NCBI RefSeq assembly: GCF_023101765.2 | Contig: NC_064221.1 | Coordinates: forward strand, 9,171,465-9,235,464 | DNA length: 64,000 nt | Reading direction: 5' to 3' | DNA from: Spodoptera frugiperda | Taxonomy: Eukaryota; Arthropoda; Insecta; Lepidoptera; Noctuidae | Shown here: one piece after another, positions 10,651 to 20,980 of the stretch | Layout of the letters: each line of letters begins with the position of its first letter | Numbering within the stretch: position 1 is the first letter of the stretch | Notes under the pieces: generated by a model | Databases searched by the model: none | What the model saw: only the letters and a program-made list of their open reading frames with translations | Told to the model about the DNA's origin: nothing | Position numbers and translations under genes: made by a program

Positions 10651-11893
10651 ATACATGAGTGAGGTTCTCTACTATGGCTCAAATTCTGCCATCAGCGTTT
10701 CGGACAGTGCTCAAGATGGAACAATAACTTATTGCTAAGCGTATTCTTCAAGAAATATTGGGAATTAAGACTGTTATATACAAAAGTATACCGGCAAGGT
10801 ATCACAAATAAAATCAACAGATCAAACAGAAACACCAGATAACGTGTTCCTTATACTAAATATAACCTTTATTTTAAGTTTGTAAATAATAATATATATT
10901 TTATATAAAGTATGTGTATATGGTATATAACCCTGCTTGTTGTAATGTATTACTATAACACCTTTTTAAATGTGAAATTAGTATGAAATAAAAATTTACT
11001 ATGATAATTTGAATTATGTTGTTTAATTGTCTCCTTCTATAAATTCAAATAACGAAAAGCTGGCACGAGATGCTGGCATATGCTAAAAATATGTCCAAAG
11101 TTAGTAATAGTATGTTTTTAGACTAGAACCTATATTTGAGTATTTCATTCAACTCCGTGCTAGCTTAGTACAGCTTTTGCGTGATTCTTGATTAAAACAG
11201 ATACACGAAGCTTATATTTAACTTCCTACATATAGCTACATGAATATTATACACGCCATGGGTCACCTGGTATTTTTAAGTTTGTTTTAAAACAGTAAAA
11301 ATATCACTTCGAGTGACAATATACAATGAAGGTCACACGAACTTCTTACTTACTGCTGCGCACAATACCATAGGTTTCGGGTGCAGCGATAAGCCGGTGG
11401 TCTAGATAAGGGGACGCCAAAAATTCTGAGAAAATTGATCTATTGTCTGATTGTTTTAGCTTGGCAGAATCTGTTTTAATTATTGTAAACTACCCTATTG
11501 TTTTACTACGAATACGGGTGTATTCAGTGTTTTAGTATCTCTCAGAATGCGTGGTAATTTTTAGGGCGTATACAGAGTACCCTTGGAAGTATGGTTTTTT
11601 TTATGTTAGATAGGCCGATTTTTGGCCGCTATCTCGCCTATATCTCAAATCAAATGTATTAGATTCTTTGAATGACAAGAAACGGAAGAAAATTAAATAA
11701 AAACAAACACAGTCTACTGATGCACCGGAGCTACGGACAACGTAAAAGGTTACCGGGGCTCCGGTTCAAAGCAGGAGAAGGAACAGGGTGGTTTAAAACT
11801 TACTAAAACTTTTTGAATAAAATTTTACTATGATATTTTGAATTATGTTATTTTATTGTTCCTTTTACTAAGTCAACATCAACGTCACGCCTA
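10651..11893. other. Kinase 3' flank and inner inverted-repeat arm
   Basis: Non-coding. The part 10690-11050 matches 1560-1860 (kinase 3' flank) and has AATAAA near 10987. The part from about 10780 to 11700 recurs inverted at 12600-13380. At 11705-11800 a short piece matches the retroposon body at 26440-26510 (GGTTACCGGGGCTCCGG). No gene seen. Confidence 0.65.
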
Positions 11894-12600
11894 TTATCCT
11901 TGAAGAAGTAGGCAGAGATGCACATTATGCCAGCACGACAAGACTAATTCGTACAATATACACCCGATACTCCACATGTCAATGGGAGTGGAGTATTGTG
12001 GGCTGAGCAACAGAAGTTCAGGCGCACGGTACCAGCGCGTGCATACGCCGGGTGTATATTGCTGAAGAGGGAATCCATACTCTCGAGTCATTCCAAAGTC
12101 TGCTATTTTTAAAACACCGTCTTGGGACAGCAGGATGTTGTGTGTCTTGAGATCTCTGTGTATGATGTGGTTGGCATGAATATATTGTACCACCCTCAGA
12201 AATTGCGACATAAGACAGTTTACGTGTTCTGGGCCGAATAGTAAATGATTTTGCCGCATCGTCTCCAAAAAACTTTTCAACTGGTGCGGCACGTATTCCG
12301 TTACCACATAAACAGCATTTTTTCTAGAGCCTACTGCTATCTCCCGCCCTGCCACAATGTTAGGATGTTGTATCTTTAGCTCCCTCAGAGCGGCAATGGA
12401 CAATCCTTCCATTTCGTTCAGATCTTCAAGTCATTTCAGAGCCACTATATCATCTGTTGACTTATCGCGAGCTCTATACACAACACCGATTGCTCCGTCG
12501 TCAGTTATATTGAGATATTGGAACTCTTTAATGGACTGACTGTTTCTAAACGCTGGATGGACGGGAGTTCCTATCTGCATCAGTAGGCTGTGTTTGTTTT
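11894..12600 (-). pseudogene. CDK11-like kinase pseudogene, truncated
   Basis: Minus-strand copy closest to the kinase at 18971-20299. The N-lobe reads from VHPAFRNSQSIKEFQYLN through VYRARDKSTDDIVALK and meets a stop codon directly after the ATP lysine. The downstream stretch stays open for 172 codons with HRDLKTHN, IADFGM and CTRWYRAPELLLL, then is lost after WSIGCILYEL. The C-lobe beyond this and the N-terminal tail are missing. It lies at the centre of a 600-900 bp inverted repeat. Confidence 0.85.
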
Positions 12601-13380
12601 TATTTATTTTTCATCCGTTTCTTATCATTGAAAGAATCTAATACATTTGATTTGATCCATACTTCCAAGGGCACTCTGTATACGCCCTAAAAATTACCAC
12701 GCATTCGGAGAGATACTAAAACACTGAATATACCCGTATTCGTAGTAAAACAATAGGGTAGTTCACAATAATTAAAACAGATTCTAAAGCCAAGCTAAAA
12801 CAATCAAACAACAGATCAATTTTCTCAGAATTTTTGGAGTACCCTTATCTAGATCGCCGTCTTATCGCTGCACCCGAAACCTATTGTATTGTGCGCAGCA
12901 ATAAGTAAGAAATTCGTGTGACCTTCATTGTATATTGTCACTCAAAGTAATATTTTTACTGTTTTAAAACATATTGAAAAATACCAGGTATCTCCCGTAT
13001 CGTGTGAAATAACCATGTAGCTTTTTGTGGAAAGTTAAATGTAAGCTTCGTGTGTCTGTTTGTTGTTAAAATTTTGTGATTTTAAATCTGTGCTAAACTA
13101 GCATGAAGTTGAATGAAATACTCAAATCTAACTAAATTTGGACATATTTTTAGCATATTTCATTTTTGATTGCATTTTTGGCGTCAGTATCGATCACTAA
13201 TCACTAGCTGATAGTTATTTTGGAAATATATTTTAGATGTTATAGTAATTGACCTCTCTACAAATTATATTATTATTTACAAAGTACTGTTATATTAAGA
13301 ACACGTTATCTGGTGTTTCTGTTTGATCTGTTGATTTTATTTGTGATACCTTGCCGGTATACTTTTGTATAATTATAATA
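12601..13380. repeat. Right arm of inner inverted repeat
   Basis: Read on the minus strand this matches 10780-11700, including the blocks ATTACCACGCATTC, CTTATCGCTGCACCCGAAACC and the junction segment with GTTGATTTTATTTGTGATACC near 13325-13360. The two arms flank the kinase pseudogene at 11894-12600. Confidence 0.7.
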
Positions 13381-14190
13381 TGTTTATGGCGGTCTGTTTC
13401 AGACCACTGTTCGCATCTAGAGCACACCACAATCTCAAACCTTGTGACAATGTTGATATTGTGACTGTTTCTAACCTATCTTAGGGGGGATACATTTTCC
13501 GTTTTTCCTAAATCAAGGAGAGATGTTATTCGGCTTACCCTTTCGTGGGAAATGGGCAAGGAACAGAGCCCCGCCATCCGCTCTGTTCTGTAGAGTTCGT
13601 CCAGATACTGGTCACTCTCCCACCGTTTCCGATAGTTCACGGGATATTTAATGAATTCCCAATAAATAACATGACTTATTTTATTAACTTGTTCATCATG
13701 TTATTTATATTTTCTATCAAAAGCAAGTACAAAGGATTAAATAACATGACTTATTGTATTATCTTGTTCATCATTTCATTTATATGATTTCAGTACACCT
13801 TCATACGACAGTAATATTCTTTTGTCTTCTCATCCTGAGTTCTGAACACAGCTCCAAAGACGCCTTCTGCAATCTTGTTTAAAAATTCAAACTCCTCAAG
13901 AGATCGTCTGCTCTGATGCACGTGGTCTAAGGGAGTTACAGGTGTTGCTACGTGTTTTGTTTGACCCGTGCTGCAGTTCTTGTCCTGATAATTCTTTCTC
14001 TTTATATTGTTTTTATATTAATGTTTAGCGGTGATTTTAGACCACTTTTTTCCCATTGCATGGTCCGAAGTACCCGTCCCGTACGTATTGATTACAGCTT
14101 GACATGGTCTGTATAGCGAGGAATTAGAATTGTCTCAAACTTCTTCTGACATTTTGAGATTGTTCACAGAAACCATGAGTTAAACCACTT
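13381..14190 (-). pseudogene. CDK11-like kinase N-terminal debris
   Basis: Two recognisable minus-strand pieces. Near 13420-13470 is a relic of the HINIVT(G) region. From 13795 to 14000 an N-lobe piece resembles the copy at 31733-32959 (RRSLEEFEFLNKIAEG followed by FGAVF). From about 14060 to 14175 comes an N-terminus like MVSVNNLKMSEEV, from a different subfamily. Between them, 13660-13790 holds a short tandem repeat whose unit contains AATAACATGACTTATT. Stops and frameshifts throughout. Confidence 0.6.
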
Positions 14191-14289
14191 TATTTCACAA
14201 TCTGTAGTTATTAAGTGATTTTTCATTCCTTAATTTTTTGAGTATTGACCGATGCGCTGATAGTAGAAATTGACCAGAAGCAGAAACCC

Positions 14290-15507
14290 TCACCCGGGCA
14301 TGACAGCGCTGCGGGCGGGTGACTCCAGAAACATGGCCGGCTCCACCGCCACGGGCTGCTCATTGAAGTACGCGTGCTCTAAAGCAGCGGCTGCTGTGAT
14401 TCTTTTTGATGGATCATATGTCAAAAAGCTTTGAAGTAAAGACATTCCTACTTCTGAAAGCAGCTCCTGACTTATTTCTTTGCGCAACCCGCCCGGAGGA
14501 TAGTCGTCTAATATAAGATTTCTTACTACTGTCGATTCGCTGTAACCCGGCCAAATTGAGTCTGAGGGCGTCCCCAAAGTCTTGAATATCTTTGTCATCT
14601 GATCCAATTCAGATGTGCCGGGAAACAGTGGCCACAAGGTAATCAACTCAGCGAAGATGCACCCAACACTCCACATGTCGACAGGAGAGGAGTAATCATT
14701 AAAAAGAAGCAGAATTTCTGGCGCACGGTACCAGCGCGTAACTACGTCTGGCGTATACTGCCGAGGAGGGAATTCATATTCTCGGGCCAACCCGAAATCT
14801 GCCACTTTCAGGACACCTTCTTTGGACAACAAAATGTTATTTGTTTTGAGGTCGCGATGCATCACGTGATGGTCATGAAGGTGTTGCACCGCCCTCAACA
14901 GTTGCTTCATAAGGCATTTCACATGTTCGACAGAAAACAACTGCTTGTTGCTATACATTGTGTCCATGAAAGCTTTAAGGTCGTAGTCAACAAGCTCCAT
15001 GACTATAAACACTTGTTCGTTGCTGGGAGTCGACGCTAGTCCGCGGCCTGCGACGATATTAGGATGTCGCATTTTATGCAATATCTCAAGCTCTCTCCGA
15101 GCGGCGATGGTGTATCCTTCTCTTTCATTTATTTTTTTTAGATGTTTCAGTGCAACGAGTTCTCCCGTCTGTTTGTCCTTGGCTGCATGGATAACTCCGA
15201 ATGCTCCTTCATCGATTCTGTAGAGATATTGGAACTCGTCTACAGATCGACAACTCTGGAACGCCGGGTGGAAGGGAGATTCAGCATCAATGATGTCTTG
15301 CTTTTGTTTTTTAATCCGCTTCGACGTCTTCTGCTTGGGATTAGTTTTCTCTCTTCGTATTTTGTTCTTCGATATTCTGTCCGTTGCTGCCTTTTTCAAA
15401 CCACTTTTGTCTTTACGTGGTTTCTGATTAGCAGCTTGAGACGGTCTGTGTGACGAGGAGTTAGAAATATCTCGAACTTCCTCGGACATTTTGAAATTAT
15501 TCACCAT
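14290..15507 (-). CDS. CDK11-like protein kinase (405 aa)
   Basis: Intact intronless kinase, the inverted twin of 6329-7546 with identical length and almost the same N-terminal basic region (KKQKQ). Kinase domain about 92-385: glycine loop DEGAFG, ATP lysine K121 in VALKHL, helix-C Glu in TIAARRE, catalytic HRDLKTNN at 217-224, DFGLAR from 237, activation Thr in VVTRWYRAPE, LGTPSDSIWPGYS and the EQPVAVEP ending. All catalytic residues are intact. It differs from its twin at scattered sites (for example DFGLAR versus DFGMAR), so the duplication is not recent enough to be an assembly duplicate. Family role: cyclin-dependent kinase of the CDK11 type; the cyclin partner is unknown. Confidence 0.85.
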   Translation of the reverse strand: MVNNFKMSEEVRDISNSSSHRPSQAANQKPRKDKSGLKKAATDRISKNKIRREKTNPKQKTSKRIKKQKQDIIDAESPFHPAFQSCRSVDEFQYLYRIDEGAFGVIHAAKDKQTGELVALKHLKKINEREGYTIAARRELEILHKMRHPNIVAGRGLASTPSNEQVFIVMELVDYDLKAFMDTMYSNKQLFSVEHVKCLMKQLLRAVQHLHDHHVMHRDLKTNNILLSKEGVLKVADFGLAREYEFPPRQYTPDVVTRWYRAPEILLLFNDYSSPVDMWSVGCIFAELITLWPLFPGTSELDQMTKIFKTLGTPSDSIWPGYSESTVVRNLILDDYPPGGLRKEISQELLSEVGMSLLQSFLTYDPSKRITAAAALEHAYFNEQPVAVEPAMFLESPARSAVMPG

Positions 15508-15544
15508 GATTTCAAAATAATATTGAAAATCTTCACTTCACAAT

Positions 15545-15610
15545 AATGTAGTCACTGTCTGCAGTCGAAACTGTAAGTGTGCACGTTCTTGAAAAATCCT
15601 CCCTTATATA
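15545..15610 (-). promoter_or_regulatory. Kinase core promoter
   Basis: Minus-strand TATATAA at 15604-15610, 103 bp from the ATG, followed by the GACTGCAGAC element at about 15557-15566. Same arrangement as the other kinase genes. Confidence 0.65.
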
Positions 15611-16810
15611 GTGCGCAGCCCCTAAGCATTTCTATTGTTTCCTAAACCGATTTTCTTATCAATATTTGCAGATTTTTTCCCAGGTATCAGATAAGGATTT
15701 TATAACAATAGGTGATTAGCAAATAACAATAAGTGACTCTATGGAATGTGGTAGATAACACCACTTTACCGTTATTTTGATACCTTATGAAACACTTTTA
15801 AATAAATATTTATTTTTCTCGCATATAAAGAAACTTTTTCGCGCTGTTCAAAATTATAATCTATTATTAATACGTGATGCAAAAACTTTATTATTGCGCG
15901 GACGTTGGAGCATAAAATTTGGTACACTTATAGTTTATGTGTAGGAGAAGTGCGGGACGCTAATATTTTTCAAAAATAATGCTTATAAAGTACATAAACT
16001 AATAAATTTACACACACATGCATAGTATCTCGTATTTGACAAAACGTCAAAATCGATAGACATTATGATATTGACGTCTCATATGAATAGAGTTTTATAA
16101 AAGAGTTTGTTTGAGTTTGAGTTAAATAAAAATTATCCTTGAACGTATGAGTGGTATTGTAAATTAAATCGTATATGGTTGAATTTCAACCACTAGGCGA
16201 CCACTAGTTTTCTTTAATTTCTTGCTACAAAAACATAATAATATCCGTCGCATCAGTTCTTTAATATGTATAGCGTTAATAATGACTATATAAACTATGT
16301 TTGTATAACTAGGGAATACATTCTCTCGACATTAACGTGATTGTACCCGAGTATAGAAACGCTTCACTTAATTACTAATTCAGTGGAGTAGTACATATCT
16401 CAGTTTAATAGTCAACTAAACTTACGGCCGAAATGATTGAATTTTGGCATTTGTTGCAAGGAGTTTCTGTCAAATACAGACGTCAAATCACAGATATTGG
16501 ATTATGATCGGTTGTTATAATTATAATGTCGGTCGTTATAATTATAATGAGTTTAAATGAGTTTCATTTAAACTTTTGAATATTTGTCGTTTATATATTT
16601 TTTTGTTATTTAAGAATTGTTTTATTGCTAAAAGATTTTCGTTTCCTATAAGAAGAGATTTTGGTTGTTTCTTTTATTTGTCATTTTCTAATAACTTACA
16701 TCATAGTACAAGCAGTAAACAACATAGGAATTCATTAAAAACTAACCCAACTTCGGCTGCGTGATATATGATGATTTTGACAACCCAGTTTCTGAAACAA
16801 ATTATATCTT
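15611..16810. other. Intergenic; right arm of the outer inverted duplication
   Basis: No gene. Blocks here match 5240-6220 inverted, for example AGTGGAGTAGTACATATCTCAG near 16383 and ATTAACGTGATTGTACCCGAG near 16333. A roughly 350 bp segment from about 15850 to 16200 has no clear counterpart in the left arm and could be an insertion. Confidence 0.6.
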
Positions 16811-16814
16811 TGCG

Positions 16815-17080
16815 TGATTTTTTCTAGAACCTACGGCTTTCTCCCGCCCTGCTATAATGTTAGGATCTTTAGCGGCAATGGAGAATCCTTCCGTTTCATT
16901 CAGAGCTTTGAGTCCTTTCCTCCTTTCCTGTTGACTTATCGCGAAGACCGATTGCTATTTCGTAAATTTTGTTTAGATATTGGAACTCAATAATGGACCG
17001 ACTGTCCTTTGACACTAGGTGAAAATTAGTTTGAGCATCAGTAGATTGTTTTTGTTTTTATTTATTCTTCTTCCGTTTTT
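16815..17080 (-). pseudogene. CDK11-like kinase N-lobe fragment
   Basis: Minus-strand remnant of the subfamily of 18971-20299: pieces of SIIEFQYLN, the dipeptide-rich strand before the ATP lysine, KALNETEGFSIAA and the following NIIAGR(E) are recognisable but broken by deletions. No C-lobe follows. Confidence 0.65.
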
Positions 17081-17099
17081 TGTCTGTTAAAAATCCTAA

Positions 17100-17508
17100 T
17101 CAAATCGAATCAAATCGCTTTATTGGTTAACATAGATTGTTATTTCTTAATTTTATTATTTATTAAAAAGTTTTTGTTATTAAAAATAACATTGTTGACA
17201 TCAATTAGATTTGATCCATACGTCCAAGGTCATTTTGTATAGACCCTAAAAATTACCACGCATCCTGAGAAATACTAAAACATTGAATACGTGTTACTAT
17301 GCGGGTAGTAACACAATAGGGTAGTTCACAATAAATTAAAACAGTTACTTTTGTGTCAAGCTAAAACAATTAATTTTCTCCGAATTTTTTACGACTCCTT
17401 ATCTGGATCGCTGGCTTATCGCTGCACTCGAAACCTATTGAGTCGTCAATTTGAATTCACCTCCGAAACAGCTGTATTTTGTATATATTGTATTTTGACC
17501 CCGCTAAA
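17100..17508. other. Kinase flanking DNA
   Basis: Non-coding. Blocks 17220-17450 match 12640-12900 in the same orientation and 4970-5220 inverted (for example AAAATTACCACGCAT), so this is the duplicated kinase flank into which the foldback element next door inserted. Confidence 0.55.
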
Positions 17509-18591
17509 ACTTGTCTCAAAACCTACATATGGTAGGGTGTAAGCAACCCTTAAAATTCAGGGTCAAAGGGCCCAAAAATCGTTTTTTTGCGGTTTTTTCG
17601 AAATATCTCATTTCCTATGGGTTTTTTGGTAATTGTATTCAATAGCAATATTGTAGCATACAAAATTCTCTACAAGTGTATAAACTTTTTTTTATACGGT
17701 GAACCGTTTTCGAGATAGAGGGCGGAGAGAGCGCGGTCACTGCATCTTTCAAAAAATTTTTTTTCGTCTAACCTATCCGTGATTGTTGTCTATGGAAACA
17801 TACGTCATGGTTCCTAAAACCACTTTTCGTCAAAATCAATCGTTTGAAAGATAGACGCTTCCAAAGTGGAAAAATTAGGTCCATCGAATGTGTCCTGCCC
17901 CCTAACTTTTATAATAAGTTAGTAAGAAAACAAAAAAATATATGCTGTAGATTTTAATGAAAACTTTCAACGAAATTGGTTTGAACGAGATATCATAATT
18001 AGTTTTTAAGAATTGATACATTTTTAATAAAAACACACTTAATTTTCCACTTTCTCAATTCTTTTAATCAATTCTTAAAAACTAATTATGATATCTCGTC
18101 CAAACCAATTTTCATTGATAGTTTCCATTAAAATCTACAGCATATATTTTTTTTAGTTTTTTTACTCACTTATTTTAAAGTTAGAGGGCAGGACACATTC
18201 TATAGACCTCATTTTTCCACTTTGGAAGCGTCTATCTTTCAAACGATTATTTTGACGAAAAAGGGTTTTAGGAACCATGACGTATTTTTTAATGTCCTAT
18301 CCATAGACAACCATCACGGATAGGTGAGACGAAAAAAAATTTTTTGAAGAGATGCAGTGACCGCGCGCTCTCCGCCCTCTATCTCGAAAACGGTTCACCA
18401 TATAAAAAAAAAGTTTATACAAAAGTTGTAGAGAATTTTGTATGCTACAATATTGCTATTGAATACAATTACCAAAAACCCATAGGAAATGAGATATTTC
18501 GAAAAAACCGCAAAAAAACGATGTTTGGGCCCTTTGACCCTGAATTTTAAGGGTTGCTTACACCCTACCATATGTAGGTTTGAGACAAGTT
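17509..18591. mobile_element. Foldback element: 1.1 kb near-perfect palindrome
   Basis: The outermost bases AACTTGTCTCAAAACCTACA at 17509 onward return as the reverse complement ending at about 18591 (GGTTTGAGACAAGTT). Arms of roughly 500 bp match throughout, including the AACCGCAAAAAAACGAT block, the CGGTTCACC block and the ATTATGATATCTCGT block, around a central spacer of roughly 50 bp near 18015-18065. No gene lies inside. It interrupts kinase flanking DNA that is continuous elsewhere (12840-13100). It could be a foldback DNA transposon or a non-autonomous element with very long terminal inverted repeats. Confidence 0.8.
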
Positions 18592-18970
18592 AACCATTAA
18601 ATTATTATTAACCATGTAGCTATCTGGAGGAAGTTAAATGTAAGCTTCGTGTATCTGTTGTCGTTTAAATTTTGTAAATTTGAATCTATTTTAGTATATG
18701 CCAGCTTTTCGTCCTTCAAGCAAACCTTTTCCAACCAAAGTTCACGATTAGATTCAGTAGTTTCACTAGAAATCCTATTACCTTCTATTGAAACCAGAAT
18801 GAAATAACACTTTTACCCAACTATTATACACAACAAGGAGAGTTATTACTGGTGATCATAGCTCCCACAAAAATGAAAACACTTTTTTTTCAAATTAACA
18901 TATAATCTATAAAACTCTCACTATGTCATGAAGTCCTAAATACATTCTAAATACTAACATAATATTTACG

Positions 18971-20299
18971 TTATTTAAATTTGTAGAAGAAAACGATTAA
19001 ACAACAAGCAAAGCCTAAAGTAGCGCTTAAAGTAGTACTACAGTGAGAGTCGCGATCCTCTTCCAGTTCAGTGGCGGAATACTGACCGCTGTCCACCGAC
19101 TCCATCGCTATCGGGAACCTGGCCGGCTCGATTGCCAGCGGCAGCTCCTTGAAGTACTCGTGGTCTAAGGCAGCGGCGGCTGTCAGTCTTCTTGCAGGAT
19201 CATATGTCAATAATCCTTCCAGTAAAGACAAACCGCTTTCAGAAAGATCTTTGCAGCTTATCTTTTTGCGCAACCCGCCCGGTGGATAGTCGTCGAAAAT
19301 TATGTTTCTTAACGCCGGCAACGCACTGTAGCCGGGCCAAATTGAATCTGAAGGCGTACCCAAATCCATAAATATTTTATTCAATTGATCCAATTCAGAT
19401 GTTCCGGGAAACAGTGGCCACAAGTTGATTAATTCGCCTAATATGCACCCGATACTCCACATGTCAATGGGAGTGGAGTATTGTGGGCTGAGCAACAGCA
19501 GTTCGGGCGCACGGTACCAGCGCGTGCACACGCCGGGTGTATATTGCTGAGGAGGGCATTCAAACTCTCGAGCCAATCCGAAATCTGCCACCTTTAGAAC
19601 ACCATCTTGGGACAAAAGAATGTTGCTAGTCTTGAGGTCTCTGTGTATGATGTTATTGTCATGAAGATGTTGTGTTGCAGTCAGAAGTTGCATCATAAGG
19701 CATTTGATATATTCTGGGGAGAACATTAGATGATTTTGTCGCATCGTTTCTATCAAACTTTTCAACTGGTGCGGCACGTACTCCATTACCACATATACAT
19801 GGTTTCTTCTAGAACCCACCGCTATCTCCCGCCCCGCGACAATGTTGGGATGTTGTATTTTCAGTAAGGTGCGGAGCTCCCTCTGAGCAGCGATGGAAAA
19901 TCCTTCCTTTTCGTTGAGAGCTTTGAGTCGCTTCAGAGCAACTATTTCGTCTGTTGACTTATCGCGAGCTCTATACACAACGCCGTATGCTCCTTCGCCA
20001 ATTGTATTGAGATATTGGAACTCTTTAATAGACCGACTGTCCTTTAACGCTGGGTGGAAGAGAGGTTCAGCATCAGTAGATTGTGTTGGTTCTTCTTTAC
20101 CCTTCTTCAATTTCTTGTCATTGTAGATCTTCTTTTCTTTCCGTATATCGTCTTTGTATCTATCCATCAGTGATTTTTTCAGACCACTCATCCATTGATG
20201 ATTTTTACGAAGTAAAGCTTTAGGTGGCGTTTGGCATAACGACCGACCAGCATTGTCTTGAACTCTGTCTGCTATTTCGATCACGTTCACAGAATTCAT
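18971..20299 (-). CDS. CDK11-like protein kinase with C-terminal membrane anchor (442 aa)
   Basis: Intact intronless kinase. N-terminal 75 residues are basic (KKLKKGK). Kinase domain about 95-390: canonical glycine loop GEGAYGVVY (101-109), ATP lysine K123, helix-C Glu141 in SIAAQRE, HRDLKTSN 219-226, DFG 239-241, CTRWYRAPE activation segment, LGTPSDSIWPGYS, and ELPLAIEP at the end of the fold. Unlike its neighbours, it continues for about 45 residues: an acidic stretch (ATELEEDRD) then a hydrophobic segment (about 421-439, ATLGFACCLIVFFY) ending in KFK. This resembles a tail anchor, which would put the kinase domain on the cytosolic face of a membrane. That is an inference. The glycine loop is the most canonical of all the copies. 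Confidence 0.85.
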   Translation of the reverse strand: MNSVNVIEIADRVQDNAGRSLCQTPPKALLRKNHQWMSGLKKSLMDRYKDDIRKEKKIYNDKKLKKGKEEPTQSTDAEPLFHPALKDSRSIKEFQYLNTIGEGAYGVVYRARDKSTDEIVALKRLKALNEKEGFSIAAQRELRTLLKIQHPNIVAGREIAVGSRRNHVYVVMEYVPHQLKSLIETMRQNHLMFSPEYIKCLMMQLLTATQHLHDNNIIHRDLKTSNILLSQDGVLKVADFGLAREFECPPQQYTPGVCTRWYRAPELLLLSPQYSTPIDMWSIGCILGELINLWPLFPGTSELDQLNKIFMDLGTPSDSIWPGYSALPALRNIIFDDYPPGGLRKKISCKDLSESGLSLLEGLLTYDPARRLTAAAALDHEYFKELPLAIEPARFPIAMESVDSGQYSATELEEDRDSHCSTTLSATLGFACCLIVFFYKFK

Positions 20300-20339
20300 T
20301 ATTAATTTAAATGTATCACGATCACTTCACAATGTGTAG

Positions 20340-20394
20340 TCAACGTCTGCAGTCTAAACTGTATGTATGTATGTTGAGGGTCCTCCATTATATA
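20340..20394 (-). promoter_or_regulatory. Kinase core promoter
   Basis: Minus-strand TATATAA at 20388-20394, 95 bp from the ATG, with AGACTGCAGACG at about 20344-20355. Conserved with the other kinases although the flanks have diverged. Confidence 0.6.
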
Positions 20395-20980
20395 GGCCCT
20401 GCTAATCATTCTTCTGATAATAAACTAATGTTTATTACAGAGGGTTTTAATGTGCTAATTAGTTAATTTTAAAATGTCTAACCATCAAATCAGGTATGAT
20501 CAAGAAATTGCTCATTATTATGTGCTTTGCTTTATTAATTGACGTAAAGTAAAATAAAGAATAAACCATGGGATGATGCTCTGCCGTTGTCCCATAGAAT
20601 ACATTTTTGTCACTATTCCTTATATCCTAGCTAGTGTCATGAGACGACTAACGGTCGAAATTGAATCCATTTACCATTTGGGTGTTTTATCAGAGATTTA
20701 TAATGAGTTATTAATGGAGACGTCAGATGTTGCCATGTAACTGATGCTCGGTCAAAATGCAAATGAAATTATTAAAGTAATTTTATTTATACTTATTTTC
20801 CATTTATTGCTTATCATAATAAATTACAATAATCGGTGTAGTGAAGAATTTTTATAGTAAATAGATCATATTTAAACATATGTGATGTTCGAGAGATGGT
20901 GTAGACCCAGACCGAGAAATTATGATCAGTTATTAATAGCCGGTGCAACACCGGTCGGAACAAGGACATTTATTAGCGGC
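20395..20980. other. Intergenic, no gene seen
   Basis: AT-rich DNA between the promoter of the 442-codon kinase and a kinase pseudogene. I see no repeat or reading frame worth naming. Confidence 0.5.

Noticed and set aside
14999..15453. Plus-strand open frames opposite the kinases, conserved between copies
   Set aside because: Conservation follows from the kinase coding strand; they have no recognisable domain and vary in start and end.
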